This document shows, piece after piece, positions 37,148-47,568 of a stretch of DNA of 54,397 nt (position 1 is the stretch's first letter; the number at the start of each line of letters is the position of its first letter). The notes beneath the pieces were generated by a model, which was not told the origin of the DNA, did no database searches, and saw nothing but the letters and a program-made list of their open reading frames with translations. A program made the translations under genes and the position numbers. The stretch is from Barthelona sp. PAP020 (taxonomy: Eukaryota; Metamonada: BaSk clade): NCBI GenBank assembly GCA_040182905.1, contig JARQWU010000009.1:1-54397 (forward strand), read 5' to 3'.

Positions 37148-39490
37148 ATGTCATCGAATAGTAGTATTAGTTCAGTTTCTTTTGATTTATTAAATTCTCC
37201 GATGAGTAGAAGAAAAAATCCTGAAAAGGAAAGAAAAATTCAGAATAATAAACGATATATTGATTTTTTAGATGATTCTGATGAAGAAGAGATAGTAAAT
37301 CAATTATTTCCTCGTTTAAATCGAATGAAAGAAAATGATTCAAATAATTCAATTTTTGACAAGGAATCTTTTGTAAAAACTCCATTAAAAAAATCAAAAA
37401 AAGATTTAATTGATCCAAAAACTATTTTTAATGAAGAATTAGGCAAGAAAAATGGTTATAGAAACAAAACCATCATTCAACCTTTGAATAAAGATTTTAT
37501 CAGAAAAACCACTTTGCAATTACCCACTCAAAATCAATCTATAATATTAAATTTTGATATGATAAATCGTTTTCTTGCTGAATCGTTTAAGATTGATACT
37601 ATTGAAGCAATAAAATATTTAAATAAGAATTTTGAAGTAAATAGATCAATAAATCTTGTATTTCATGAATTTATATCCATAAAATTGCAAAATTTTTGCA
37701 AACATTTTCATTCTTTATTAAAGAATAAAATTGAGCAAATTAACATTATTTTACGAGAAATTGAATTATTATCAATCGATAAAAGTGATAGAAAAACTTT
37801 TAGAATCATTCAGAGAAATGAAATCCTTCATAGATTAGAAAAATTGATTGTTTTGAGTTTATTGAAATTTAATGTCGTTTATAATCGGTTTTTAAAAGGA
37901 ATAAATACAAAATATTCAATTATTTTACAAGATATATACATTCGAAAATGTTATCAAATTTGGAGATTGACGAATTTAAAAAAAATTCAAATTTGTCATG
38001 ATAAAATTCATAAAGAATGTTTTAAACAATTATTTTTGAATTTTCAAATGAATAATTTAATTAAACAAACGAATCCCATATTAATGCAACTTGAAACAAT
38101 AAATATTCAAAAAAAATATTTAAAATCATGGTATACATTCATTAAAATCAAACAAAAAATGGCAAATAGAACTTTTTGTGTGAAAGATGCAATAAATACG
38201 TTTGATTTAACAAAAAAATTCAAACAAAAAAAAGTGAAAAAAAATAACATTCTTCTTTTAAAAAATTTGAGGTCAATAATTTTCAAATCCAATTATAAAA
38301 ACTTTTCAAACATTTGGAAAGATGAATTTATTGACATCTTAAGTTACAGACCATTATTTGATGATCAATCACACAATAATGAGATTGAATATCCACAATA
38401 TTCAATTATTGATATTTATTATAACAATTATGTGATTAATTCAATGTTTAATCGATGGAAAAATGTTTTTAATCAAAAATTGACAAAGGATAAAAGTATT
38501 GAACATCAATGTTGTGTACGATTTATGAATCCTGTGTTTATCAATTGGATAGTATTAACTAAACGTTTAAATGTAGAAAAAAAAATTGTAAAGAATTGTT
38601 TAAATAAATGGCAAAAGCCTCAAAATTTACTGAAAAGATATCAATTTTTAAGAGTTCAAGAATTTTTTTTGAATTGGCGTAATTTGAATTCAAATTTTAA
38701 ATTTAAAAAGCATTTCATGCAGATCTGGGCTTCAAAAACGATTAATCGCCTTGAATTCAAGCAAAAAACTCAAATTTTGATGGATTTACACAGTAGAAAT
38801 GAATTAATGTTCTTTTTAAAAATTTGGAAAAAAGTTTACCTGAAACAAAAATTTGAAACATTTGCATTTTATAAAATTCAACTATTTATCAAAAGATTGG
38901 CTTTTGTTCAGTTGGTTGACAATTATTTGGTCTTAAAAAAGCATCGTATGGCAATTAATTTTTTTTTGAAAAGATTCAATGAAAAAATTGAAACAAATAA
39001 GTGTACATATTTAGATTTCCCATTTGGTTTGGAAACTTTACAAAGATTGAAACCCTCTGTTAAAGTCAAATATTGGTTGCAGCTGAAAAAATCAACTCAA
39101 AAACTTTTATTTTATGGTTGGAAATATGTACATGAACAAGAGAAAGTCAGGCAATATTTCTATCGTTTAGGTGAATATTTTATCAAGAGAAATGCATTTT
39201 CAAGATGGAATAATCAGTTAGAAAAAATAATTGCTGAAAGAAGATTGGAAGAAATCAGTAATTTTGATCATGGTCAATTGATCATTTATCCTCCAATCAA
39301 TAGGCAACCAATGCATTCCTTCAGTGAATTTTTTGATTCAGAATCACAAAATAATAGTACAGATACACTTTTTGATTTGAGAAATTTGGGCAACAATGTA
39401 AGACCTTTAGAAAGAATCGCAATGCATATTCCAGGACATGATTATCGTGACAATGCTTTTGATCAATTGCAGTTACAAAAGAAAATTTAG
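37148..39490 (+). CDS. Sfi1-like centrin-binding repeat protein
   Basis: 780-aa basic protein with an N-terminal disordered section carrying SPMSRRKN and DDSDEEE, then about 500 residues of helical repeats spaced roughly 30-40 apart, each centred on a Trp followed by basic residues: YQIWRLTNLKK, LKSWYTFIKIK, SNIWKDEF, FNRWKNVFNQK, FINWIVLTKR, FLNWRNLNSN, LKIWKKVYLK, FYGWKYVHEQ and FSRWNNQLEK. This W-x(2)-h pattern is that of Sfi1, which forms filaments with centrin at yeast spindle poles and in basal bodies. Start: ATG at 37148 (MSSNSS), because the in-frame extension to 37067 is Phe-rich. Divergent from TOP3B. Confidence 0.7.
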   Translation: MSSNSSISSVSFDLLNSPMSRRKNPEKERKIQNNKRYIDFLDDSDEEEIVNQLFPRLNRMKENDSNNSIFDKESFVKTPLKKSKKDLIDPKTIFNEELGKKNGYRNKTIIQPLNKDFIRKTTLQLPTQNQSIILNFDMINRFLAESFKIDTIEAIKYLNKNFEVNRSINLVFHEFISIKLQNFCKHFHSLLKNKIEQINIILREIELLSIDKSDRKTFRIIQRNEILHRLEKLIVLSLLKFNVVYNRFLKGINTKYSIILQDIYIRKCYQIWRLTNLKKIQICHDKIHKECFKQLFLNFQMNNLIKQTNPILMQLETINIQKKYLKSWYTFIKIKQKMANRTFCVKDAINTFDLTKKFKQKKVKKNNILLLKNLRSIIFKSNYKNFSNIWKDEFIDILSYRPLFDDQSHNNEIEYPQYSIIDIYYNNYVINSMFNRWKNVFNQKLTKDKSIEHQCCVRFMNPVFINWIVLTKRLNVEKKIVKNCLNKWQKPQNLLKRYQFLRVQEFFLNWRNLNSNFKFKKHFMQIWASKTINRLEFKQKTQILMDLHSRNELMFFLKIWKKVYLKQKFETFAFYKIQLFIKRLAFVQLVDNYLVLKKHRMAINFFLKRFNEKIETNKCTYLDFPFGLETLQRLKPSVKVKYWLQLKKSTQKLLFYGWKYVHEQEKVRQYFYRLGEYFIKRNAFSRWNNQLEKIIAERRLEEISNFDHGQLIIYPPINRQPMHSFSEFFDSESQNNSTDTLFDLRNLGNNVRPLERIAMHIPGHDYRDNAFDQLQLQKKI

Positions 39491-39636
39491 CAAGCAAATA
39501 AAGTAGTTTTTTGTTTTTTTGTTTCTCTTTATGTGTCCTTTTCCCAATTGAGTCTTTGCTTGCAAAGACAAAAACAAAAGGAAGAATAAATCCAAAATTG
39601 AAAAAAAAATAACATCAAAATAAAAAATTTTATGAA

Positions 39637-40920
39637 CTAAAAAGCTAAACTAATGCAAAAGAATATTCCCAACACACAAAAAGAAAGAATAAACTGCATG
39701 AAAAATCCAAAATAATTGTCTTCCAACTTGTTTTGTGAAACTTCATTTGCATGGTCATTACCGGGGATTTCAATGATTTCACCTAACAATACTGTTCTGT
39801 TTGGAATACTAAAAAATTGATTGTCCATTAATCGGGATATAACAGCAACCAAACATCCAAAAGGAATAAAACAAAATATCAAAGACTTGTTATTCTGTCT
39901 TTTTCTCAAAAAATCACAAATTTCTTCTCTTTTAGCATTTGCAGAACATTTTTGAAGATCAACATAATCAATATAATGACATTCAGCATTTGGTTTAGAA
40001 CATTGTGTCTTTACCAAATAGTCAATCTGAAAATCAGGAGATACAAATCTGAAATCAAATATTAACAAGGATATTCCCAACATTGTATCAAATATCAAAC
40101 ACATATACCAAACAACACTCTTAACAGATAAAAAGCACATCAAAACAGTAATTATAGTCATAAAAGAAGGAACAATAAAAATGAAAACCTTAGACATCTG
40201 GTCATTTGGATGATAGATGTTGTTGTTGCTGTCTTCAATAAATTCTTCCCTTTTCTTTATCAAAGTAAATCCAAAAATACTGGGCAAAAGTAATACTAGA
40301 TTCATTATCACGCAAATTGTGTGAACGAAAAAAAATATAGGAAAGACAAACGCTGAAACAATAAAATTGAAAATCATAACAGTGAATCCAATTTCACAAA
40401 TTGTAATTGACTGGAATATTAAAGAAAACACCATGTCTATTTGATAAACAACATGGAATATTGGATAATGTCCATATGAATAATTATTTTGAACAAAAAA
40501 AACGGTTCCATATAACATATAGATATAAATAATCGTAAAAATAACAGAAAAAATATATGAATCTGTTTGAAATCCCAATAGAATATTGTATTTAAATAAT
40601 AAGGTAACGACAAAAGAAATAATAAATTGTGCAATGAAGTCAAAAATTTTTAAATAATAATAATTACCTATTTTTTCATTGTAATATGAAAAAAAATAAT
40701 AACCTGCTATAAAGAAAATCAAAACAACAAATACTGTTATTTTGTTCAAGTCTTGAATAAATCCAAACACATTTATAATATTGTCATACATTTGATTAAT
40801 AAATAAAAAGCGTTTTGTTTCCATATCAAATAAATATAAAAAGGGATATAATCCCACAAATAATATTATTAACTGTGAAAATATATTAATAACATTCCGT
40901 ATTATCAATTTCGAGTTCAT
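39637..40920 (-). CDS. Polytopic membrane protein of unknown function
   Basis: 427 aa, not recognised. About ten hydrophobic helices, very rich in Ile/Phe/Val, with short loops; the longest polar loop, at about 300-350, has Cys residues (TQCSKPNAECHYIDYVDLQKCSANAKREEICDFLRKR). The first helix follows a short basic start. No transporter signature (MFS motif A, ABC, P-type), GPCR motif or glycosyltransferase motif was seen. It converges with the Sfi1-like gene. Confidence 0.75.
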   Translation of the reverse strand: MNSKLIIRNVINIFSQLIILFVGLYPFLYLFDMETKRFLFINQMYDNIINVFGFIQDLNKITVFVVLIFFIAGYYFFSYYNEKIGNYYYLKIFDFIAQFIISFVVTLLFKYNILLGFQTDSYIFSVIFTIIYIYMLYGTVFFVQNNYSYGHYPIFHVVYQIDMVFSLIFQSITICEIGFTVMIFNFIVSAFVFPIFFFVHTICVIMNLVLLLPSIFGFTLIKKREEFIEDSNNNIYHPNDQMSKVFIFIVPSFMTIITVLMCFLSVKSVVWYMCLIFDTMLGISLLIFDFRFVSPDFQIDYLVKTQCSKPNAECHYIDYVDLQKCSANAKREEICDFLRKRQNNKSLIFCFIPFGCLVAVISRLMDNQFFSIPNRTVLLGEIIEIPGNDHANEVSQNKLEDNYFGFFMQFILSFCVLGIFFCISLAF

Positions 40921-41269
40921 ATAATGATAGAAAAAAGAATCTGCCCTATTTTATTTTTTTTAAATCTCCCTTCTTCAATTTATTTTTCCTCTTATTCAGA
41001 AAATTTAAACTTAAAAATGGTGATCAGTCAATTTCTTGTCGGATTTTTTTTTAACTCAAAAAAAAAAGAAATCACAACTGATTTTCCTTTACTTCAATGT
41101 TGTTCAATTCTCATATGATTACAACAAAATTACTTAGGTTTGACAGCAAAATTAATTGAATGATATTGTGATTTCACATGTATTTTCTTTTTTTAATGAG
41201 CGCATGCAATAAAAAATAAAGCAGTACAAAATACTAATAAGTATAACTAAAACAATTTGATTGTAAAAC
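40921..41269. other. Intergenic
   Basis: Spacer upstream of the membrane protein start and downstream of the disordered-protein gene (both minus strand). Long T- and A-runs; the 64-codon plus-strand frame here is low complexity and not accepted. Nothing else seen. Confidence 0.6.
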
Positions 41270-41887
41270 TCAAACAGCAAAATCAAGATCACTTGGAGGT
41301 GGATCAAAAGATTCAACATCATCAAAAGAATTGTTAATTGTGCTTAAAACTGGTTGAAATTCTTTTTCCTTAATGTTTGCTAAATTTTTCAAGAGAGTCA
41401 CTTCTTCAATCACTTGTTCCTTTTGTATAATTGGTGCTTTTTTCAATTGTTTTTCAGGAAGCAATGTAAAATATTGAGTTTTGTTGGTAACTGCCAAAGG
41501 TGTTTGTCTAATTGAATCATCGAACAAAAGAGATGTCCGTATTTTTGAAGCAAAAGACTTTGTTCCAGGGTTAAATACTGTAGATGTTATGTTAACACCC
41601 ATAGAATTGTCTATGAGGGGTTTTAATACTGAGGGCAATTGTTCTTTTGAAGAATGGTGGTCTTTTTGTAAAACTGCTGTTGAATCAATTTTTTTTAAGG
41701 AAACAGGTATTTCAATGTCATTTCTTTTCGCTATTGGTGGAAAAGACTTTAATTGAGGACTCCAATTCTTTAAAGAATTCATATCGAAGAAATCTTTGCT
41801 GTTTTTAATTTGCCTGCATCTTTTCGACTTTTTTTTTTCAATGACATTTTTATTGGTCAAATCATTGTTTTCGTTACTGAAAATCAT
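41270..41887 (-). CDS. Disordered hypothetical protein, 205 aa
   Basis: Not recognised. Polar, Ser/Lys/Pro-containing protein without membrane spans or Cys/His clusters, predicted largely disordered. It has a basic N-terminal patch (EKKKSKRCRQIKN) and an acidic C-terminus ending in DPPPSDLDFAV. Short linear motifs for nuclear or cell-cycle partners are possible but unproven. Its start lies 93 bases past the stop of the same-strand Rpn9 gene. Confidence 0.6.
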   Translation of the reverse strand: MIFSNENNDLTNKNVIEKKKSKRCRQIKNSKDFFDMNSLKNWSPQLKSFPPIAKRNDIEIPVSLKKIDSTAVLQKDHHSSKEQLPSVLKPLIDNSMGVNITSTVFNPGTKSFASKIRTSLLFDDSIRQTPLAVTNKTQYFTLLPEKQLKKAPIIQKEQVIEEVTLLKNLANIKEKEFQPVLSTINNSFDDVESFDPPPSDLDFAV

Positions 41888-41979
41888 TTACAACTATTTG
41901 AAAACATTTGTTCAATTTCTAACCTTTGCCAAAAAAAAATTAAAAGAAAAAATAAAGAGAGAGAAAACTTCCTTTACAA

Positions 41980-43117
41980 CTACAATTGAAGATTTGCACT
42001 TTGAATCAATTCTTCAATACTTTTAATTTGATTTTGAGCGTTATTACGCCAATTTTTAAACTGTTTCAACATACCATTGATTTGCTTGTCGGTCAAATCA
42101 AATTGAATAACAGAATGCACACAAAAGGTCTTTTTATTTTGATCAATCAATCCTTTGACGACTTTTTGAGAAATAAGGTGAACCAAGAATTTCTCCAAAC
42201 TGGTATCATCGTAGCTCAATCTGACACCATATTTTTCCAACACATCATTCATTTTGCCATCACCCAAATATTGACGAACCAAATCATATGATAAAATGCG
42301 AACACCGCTTGAGATTTGGGTAAAACAATTTCCAATAAAAGAGATAATACATATTTTGGCAATAATGAAAGGCATATCTTCACTCAAAGAGGAGTTCAAG
42401 ATATATTCTTCCATGTTCAAAAAATTATCAAAGTTAGCGTCAATCATTATTTGAAATAATGAATTCAACTGCTTTTCAGAATAATCAAAAATGGGATATT
42501 TGGTCAGACCACTTAAATTATACACGTTTTTGGCTAAGATTCCAGAACGAATAGCTTCATTAGCGAAGAAACTCTTTAGATCATCGGTGAAGGAATCCCA
42601 TTCAACAATATTGAGGAACTTCAAAGATGTGTGGAAAGATGAAGCATAGTCTTGATTGTATAAATGTTCTAAAAATTCAGCTTCCAATAGCAAAGCTGAA
42701 ATAAACGTGTCTGGTGTAAATTTTAAATCAGATAAAGCTTTCAAAATGATTCTTCGATTCTCATTTGCCGTTTCAAAATTAAAACTGTTTTTTAATCCAA
42801 CAAGATGTTTCATTAATTCAGCACCAGCTCTTGCCAAGGCACATTCTTTGGTTTGAATCATAGCAGTGGCTCGATCTTTTTCACTATCCAATATTTCTGT
42901 CATTTTAAGCGAAAATTTATCACATAATTCAATTACAATATCACCTTCTTCATTTCCTAATCTCATAATTCGATTTAATAAATGTAACATCCATTTTGGT
43001 GGTAAATTCTTTGTTTCATTCAATATTATTTCCTCAAATAATTCAACAAAACCTTCAAAAGAATTGTTTAAAGATAAAACAAACTCGTCAACATCTTTTG
43101 TAAACTCATACCAAAAA
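41980..43117 (-). CDS. Proteasome 19S lid subunit Rpn9 (PSMD13), 5' exon unresolved
   Basis: PCI-domain subunit of the 26S proteasome regulatory particle. The frame reads VDEFVLSLNNSFEGFVELFEEIILNETKNLPPKW..., matching Rpn9's Y-x-FI-x-FE-x-x-INPLSL region, then FHTSLKFLNIVEWDSF and LAKNVYNLSGLTKYPIFD (Rpn9: YKDALRFLGCVDL, LLGEGVFNFGELLMHPIL), and a PCI winged helix SYDDTSLEKFLVHLISQKVVKGLIDQ...QINGMLKQFKNW. No in-frame ATG precedes the conserved part; the frame is open to a TAA at 43135-43137, so a 5' exon must exist. GCTAATTTTGGTAG ending at 43118 is a likely acceptor; a short exon near 43220-43250 with donor GTATTT is possible but phases do not agree with that acceptor. Confidence 0.8.
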
Positions 43118-43137
43118 CTACCAAAATTAGCAACTTA

Positions 43138-43515
43138 ATAAAGCATCAAAGGTACCCTGAGCTTTTTGTGATATTAAATTTGTCAATTAATTCACAAGTT
43201 ATCATCAAAAAATACCGAATCAAAGAATAGTTTTGTCATTGAAGAACAAATAACAGAAAAATTCACCTTAATTACACCAATATTTTGTCCTAATTAACCC
43301 AATTCATGGAAATAAATAGAACTCATTTGCTTTTGTTCTGCTTTCTGACAAACCTATTCTTTCTTCTCAATAATTCTGATAAAAACAGGAATATGCAGAA
43401 TAATGATTTCTTGGAATTTGAATATTTACCAAATCAAAACAAAAAAACTTTTGAATGATCAAAATTTATGAAATGAGAACTTACTGAAAAAAAAAAAATA
43501 TCAACTGAAATATCA
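43138..43515. other. Intergenic; probably contains the Rpn9 first exon
   Basis: AT-rich spacer between the Rpn9 body and the 3' end of the PHD-finger gene, both on the minus strand. It should contain the missing Rpn9 start. On the minus strand an ATG-ACA-AAA frame ends at a GTATTT donor-like site (about 43214-43237). No other feature seen. Confidence 0.4.
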
Positions 43516-44817
43516 TCAATCAAAGACCCATTCATCCAGTATTGCACTGTCTATTGGAGTAACATCATAATCATCCGGTATGTCTTCAGTTTCATTGCCA
43601 GTAATTGAATGTTTCTCAAAAAATGCCTTGAGTTCAAGGTCTCTAAATTCTTTAAAATGAAAATATGGATCGTCTTCAGTGATTTCTTTATCAATATTTT
43701 GCATAAAATTATCTTCTTCTTGATAATATAAATCAGAAGAATTCATTCTATAAGTTTCAGGATCTCCTCGAATTCGATTCAACAAAAGCAAATTTCGTGC
43801 TTTATCTTCTCTATTATTCTTTTTATGATGGTTTTTATCAACCAATTGGTAAGGGCTTTTTTTTCTGACTGTAAAAATTAAATCTAGCGTTTTCATCAAT
43901 TTTACTTGATTTTTTTCACAATAATCCAAATATTCATCAAAATTAACTGGGTCTTCTTTTTCGTCTTCTTCTTCTTCAATTTCATTTTTCATTTTACATT
44001 CATCTGATTCAACCCCTATGTCTGAACCATAATTCATAACAAGATTATTGAAATGATAATTTATACAATCATCAAATTCATGAGCCGTTTGATGTTGAGA
44101 TTCAATATATAAAGAAAAAAAATCAAACAATTCTTTTGGATAATCATCATCATTCAAAAAAACATTTTGAAAATCTGAAAAACGTTTAAAATCTGACAAA
44201 CGAAAATCATATAAAAATTGTCTTTGAATATCATAAGGAAAAATCTTACGAAGTGCTAGTTTGGGATAATATTCTTTCAAAACATTGAATTTTAACTTCA
44301 AATCTTTTTTATTCATGTAAAATTCATTGTCAGGTGGAATAATCTTCGGTTTGTCTTCTTCAATTTCTTCATTTTCTGATTCTTCTTCTTCATCATCATT
44401 ATGAAGAATCATATCACCAGTGCACACAGGACATTTCCATTCTTCAACAGCAGGAATTTCATTCAATCTTATACAACTCAAATGAAAACAACGATTGCAA
44501 AAATCACATTCTAAGACATCTCCCCAGCCACTACATATACTACAAGGAACATTGGTGGTTTCTAACTCAGTAGCATCTTCTTCATCAACAGAAAAATCAG
44601 AATCTGAAGAATCATGAGCTGGTGAACTTTGAAAAGCATCAAAATATTCATCAAAATCATTGGAAGAAGTTGTTTCAACATTCTCAAAATCAGAATTATC
44701 TTCTTCATCAGACCATTCTGTTAATGGTTCTCTTTTCTTCTGAAAATTTGAAGAATCAATATTCTTTAATTTAATTGGAGAAACAAACTTACTTTTTGGA
44801 ACAGTAGTTCGGCCCAT
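43516..44817 (-). CDS. PHD-finger protein, acidic
   Basis: 433 aa, nuclear by inference. A single PHD finger lies at about residues 90-130: CSICSGWGDVLECDFCNRCFHLSCIRLNEI...WKCPVC, a full Cys4-His-Cys3 with the Trp before the last Cys pair, typical of fingers that read H3 tails. It is flanked by Asp/Glu/Ser-rich segments, and the C-terminal half is helical, polar and unrecognised. Such fingers occur in chromatin complexes, but nothing shows which. Start: first ATG at 44817 (MGRTTVPK); the frame extends to a TTG at 44859 without an ATG and is closed by a TGA a few codons further upstream. Confidence 0.8.
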   Translation of the reverse strand: MGRTTVPKSKFVSPIKLKNIDSSNFQKKREPLTEWSDEEDNSDFENVETTSSNDFDEYFDAFQSSPAHDSSDSDFSVDEEDATELETTNVPCSICSGWGDVLECDFCNRCFHLSCIRLNEIPAVEEWKCPVCTGDMILHNDDEEEESENEEIEEDKPKIIPPDNEFYMNKKDLKLKFNVLKEYYPKLALRKIFPYDIQRQFLYDFRLSDFKRFSDFQNVFLNDDDYPKELFDFFSLYIESQHQTAHEFDDCINYHFNNLVMNYGSDIGVESDECKMKNEIEEEEDEKEDPVNFDEYLDYCEKNQVKLMKTLDLIFTVRKKSPYQLVDKNHHKKNNREDKARNLLLLNRIRGDPETYRMNSSDLYYQEEDNFMQNIDKEITEDDPYFHFKEFRDLELKAFFEKHSITGNETEDIPDDYDVTPIDSAILDEWVFD

Positions 44818-45430
44818 CGGAAAATTATTTGGAAATTGTACAATTGAAACTGCCGGCAAAATAGAAGTGGCTTTTCATCTGTCTTTTTTTCATCAAAATT
44901 AAAAGCGAAGTGTTTTGACATCTTGACAATCATAGAAATTTAGAAAAAAGAAAAATATTGCAAAAATCCTCAAATTTGATATTCATCCTTTGTTTTCAAA
45001 ATTTTATTTATTTAATAATGAAAAGAGTTGAGTTGCAATATGATGCATAAATAATGACATCATTTTTTTTCGGTTTGTATTTTGACAAGAAAATTCTTTG
45101 CCTTCTATCTTAATGAGTAAAAATTAATCCTGATACACAAATTGTTTAAAACAAACAAATATTTTTTGTTTTAAGTGAAATTTTTACCAGATTGTCAATT
45201 AAGAAAATTTGAAAACAAAAATTATACTTAATTGAATATAATATAAACATCTTTGAACAAAATATGTGGAAAACTGCATCTTTAACTAAAAGTGGCAATG
45301 AAAATGAGAAAATCTTTGAACTATTTTCAATTTCCATTTGAGATTTTTTACTCTTAAATTTAAACTGTCAGAACCTCCGGTTGATATAGTAGTTAAAACT
45401 ACTGATGGGACAAAAAAAGAAGAACCTAAA
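44818..45430. other. Intergenic, divergent promoters
   Basis: 613 bases between the divergent PHD-finger and CBS-protein genes, the longest promoter-type spacer here. From 45320 to 45430 the frame of the CBS gene is open and looks coding (SEPPVDIVVKTTDGTKKEEPK) but lacks an ATG, which suggests an upstream exon with an acceptor near 45377 (CTGTCAG). Elsewhere only A/T runs are seen. Confidence 0.5.
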
Positions 45431-47263
45431 ATGGTCATAAGTGGTTATCCTTATATTACTTCAGGTGAAAAGGAATTATTTAAATTAAAACATGGAAAGT
45501 TTACATGGATGATAATGACAGCAATTTCATTTGTTTTTGGTGCATTGGTTTTGTTCTTATCAACAAAAGTCCTTGGATTGAAGAATTTTCATGATGCATA
45601 CTATTTTTGTTGTTTGGGATATTTTGTTGTGTGTGCTATTGCATTACACAGTTGGGTTAAACCACCCGCCGAACCAACTTTTTTTGGATTATTATGGGCT
45701 GTTTTAAGTTTGGTTATCAGCTTTGGGATGTTCAAATTGCATGATTACTTGTTTAATGGAATTCTTATTAAAGAAAGTCTTACACTTAACAAAAATTTGG
45801 GTCACGCTTTCTTTATTATTGTTGGTTTCTTTGTTTTAGAATTAGATGGTGCTTGCTGCAAAGGTGAACTTATCAAGCACTACGCACGTAACATATTTGT
45901 TGTTCGTGTTATTTTAACCTATATTATCATGTGGTTGTGTTGGTTTATCTTTTTCGGACTTAGCCTTTGGGGATGTGGCTGTGAAGGATTGCTTGCAGGT
46001 GATTCATGTCATATTCGTACTTTTACAGTATATTCTATGTTAGCCGTTGTACAATGGATGATTATGGGATGTTTATTCATCCCTTATGTGTGGAAAAATT
46101 ACATTGATAGAAAAAGATGGAATGCAAAAGACCAATTTAAAGGAACCTTTGGATTTGTTTTTGCTTTTGGAATCTCTTTTACCTTTTTAACTTTTGGTAT
46201 TTTAAGTGTTGTTTTAGATCATGTTGATCGAACTGATTTAATGCATCATGTTATTCATTTAGGATCTTATCCTATTGTTCCTTTGGTTGTCATGGGTAAT
46301 TTTTCTCAAAAGTTGAAAAAAGAAAAATTTTTTGCAAACAAAGATGAGTTAACCAAAGCATTAATTCTCACATGTATTGTTTTGTTATTCTCTGTTTTGA
46401 GTTATTTTGTTTTCCATTTGATTATTCTTCCTTTAAACATTTTTGAAACTGTGCGTGATGGTGTTACCATGCCATGGTACAATAATCATGATCTTGTTTG
46501 GAATTTCACTGTTGGTTTACCAAGTATCCTTTTATCTTGGTTCTGTTCTAAGGCTGGATTTGTAAAGAAAGTTGAAGAAGACCCAAGTTTGAATTATGAG
46601 ATTCCTTTCCCTTTTATTCATCTTTCAAATAAAGCCAAAGAAGTCACATTTACTGAAGAAGAAATAACCGCTTTGTACGATTTGGGACATTGTTTCTCCA
46701 AATTCCAATTTAATGAGAGTGAATTCAATATCTTAAGAAATATGATGTCTTTACGAAATTTATCTATTAAAGATGTTATGACACCTCATCATGTTGTTCA
46801 AACTGTTTCTCCTGATACTACCGTCAGACAATTAATTAATGATAATGGTGATGCCATGAGGTTCTCTAGAATTCCTTTAAAAATATCTGGACAGGATAAT
46901 ATTTCAAAGTATGTTCATCGTTTGGCTATTGTTCAAGCTTTGAAGAAGAACGAATTAGATATTCCCCTTATTGACATTGCAAATGATGTGCAAACTTATG
47001 ATGAAGTTACTGAATTAAGAACAGTTTTGAACAATATGTTTTCTTCTCGCAATCCTTTATTCATTGTTAGAGATAGTTTCCACAGTTGGGCTGGTATTAT
47101 TACAATGGAGGATGTCTTAGAAAACATTACTGGTCGTTATGTTTCTGATGAAGATGACCCAAGTGTTGATATGAGATCTTTGGCAAGAGAACAAAGTGAA
47201 ATTTTACCCAACATTGTTCGTTCAACCACCCCAAATACCTACAATCAATTCAGTGAACAATGA
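45431..47263 (+). CDS. Polytopic membrane protein with C-terminal CorC/CNNM-like CBS pair
   Basis: 610 aa from the first ATG; a 5' exon may add residues. About ten to eleven membrane helices (residues 15-410) are followed by a cytosolic CBS pair from about 460: LSIKDVMTPHHVVQTVSPDTTVRQLI, MRFSRIPLKISG, LRTVLNNMFSSRNPLFIVRD and WAGIITMEDVLENITGRYVSDEDDP. The RVPV-like RFSRIPL and the G-IT-EDVLE-I-G-----DEDD ending are hallmarks of CorC/HlyC/CNNM proteins in magnesium and cation homeostasis. Those proteins have a 3-4-helix DUF21 domain ahead of the CBS pair; here the membrane part is far larger and not DUF21-like. Transport or channel regulation by nucleotide binding is inference. Confidence 0.75.
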   Translation: MVISGYPYITSGEKELFKLKHGKFTWMIMTAISFVFGALVLFLSTKVLGLKNFHDAYYFCCLGYFVVCAIALHSWVKPPAEPTFFGLLWAVLSLVISFGMFKLHDYLFNGILIKESLTLNKNLGHAFFIIVGFFVLELDGACCKGELIKHYARNIFVVRVILTYIIMWLCWFIFFGLSLWGCGCEGLLAGDSCHIRTFTVYSMLAVVQWMIMGCLFIPYVWKNYIDRKRWNAKDQFKGTFGFVFAFGISFTFLTFGILSVVLDHVDRTDLMHHVIHLGSYPIVPLVVMGNFSQKLKKEKFFANKDELTKALILTCIVLLFSVLSYFVFHLIILPLNIFETVRDGVTMPWYNNHDLVWNFTVGLPSILLSWFCSKAGFVKKVEEDPSLNYEIPFPFIHLSNKAKEVTFTEEEITALYDLGHCFSKFQFNESEFNILRNMMSLRNLSIKDVMTPHHVVQTVSPDTTVRQLINDNGDAMRFSRIPLKISGQDNISKYVHRLAIVQALKKNELDIPLIDIANDVQTYDEVTELRTVLNNMFSSRNPLFIVRDSFHSWAGIITMEDVLENITGRYVSDEDDPSVDMRSLAREQSEILPNIVRSTTPNTYNQFSEQ

Positions 47264-47568
47264 CTTTTCATAATAAAGAGAAAATGTTAATTTATTTTTC
47301 GACCGGAGAACAACCTTTTTCAAAAGCATCATTCCAATTCGGTTAAAAAAAAAACACAAGTTTGAGCTTGAATTGTCATTCAAACAATACAAAAATCATT
47401 TACCCTTTAATAATAAGACTAATTGTGACAAAGAATCTTGGGCTTTTTGTTTCCTTAACAAAGAAAATCCTTCAAGATACAACAAAGAAATTAACGAAAA
47501 CAAATTTATACTAAAGAAAAATTGATAAATCAATATTTCGTTGTGATCGATATCCAAATCAGATAAAA
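47264..47568. other. Intergenic, convergent 3' ends
   Basis: 305 bases between the convergent CBS-protein and eL43 genes. AT-rich; no ORF, repeat or structured RNA seen. Confidence 0.6.
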
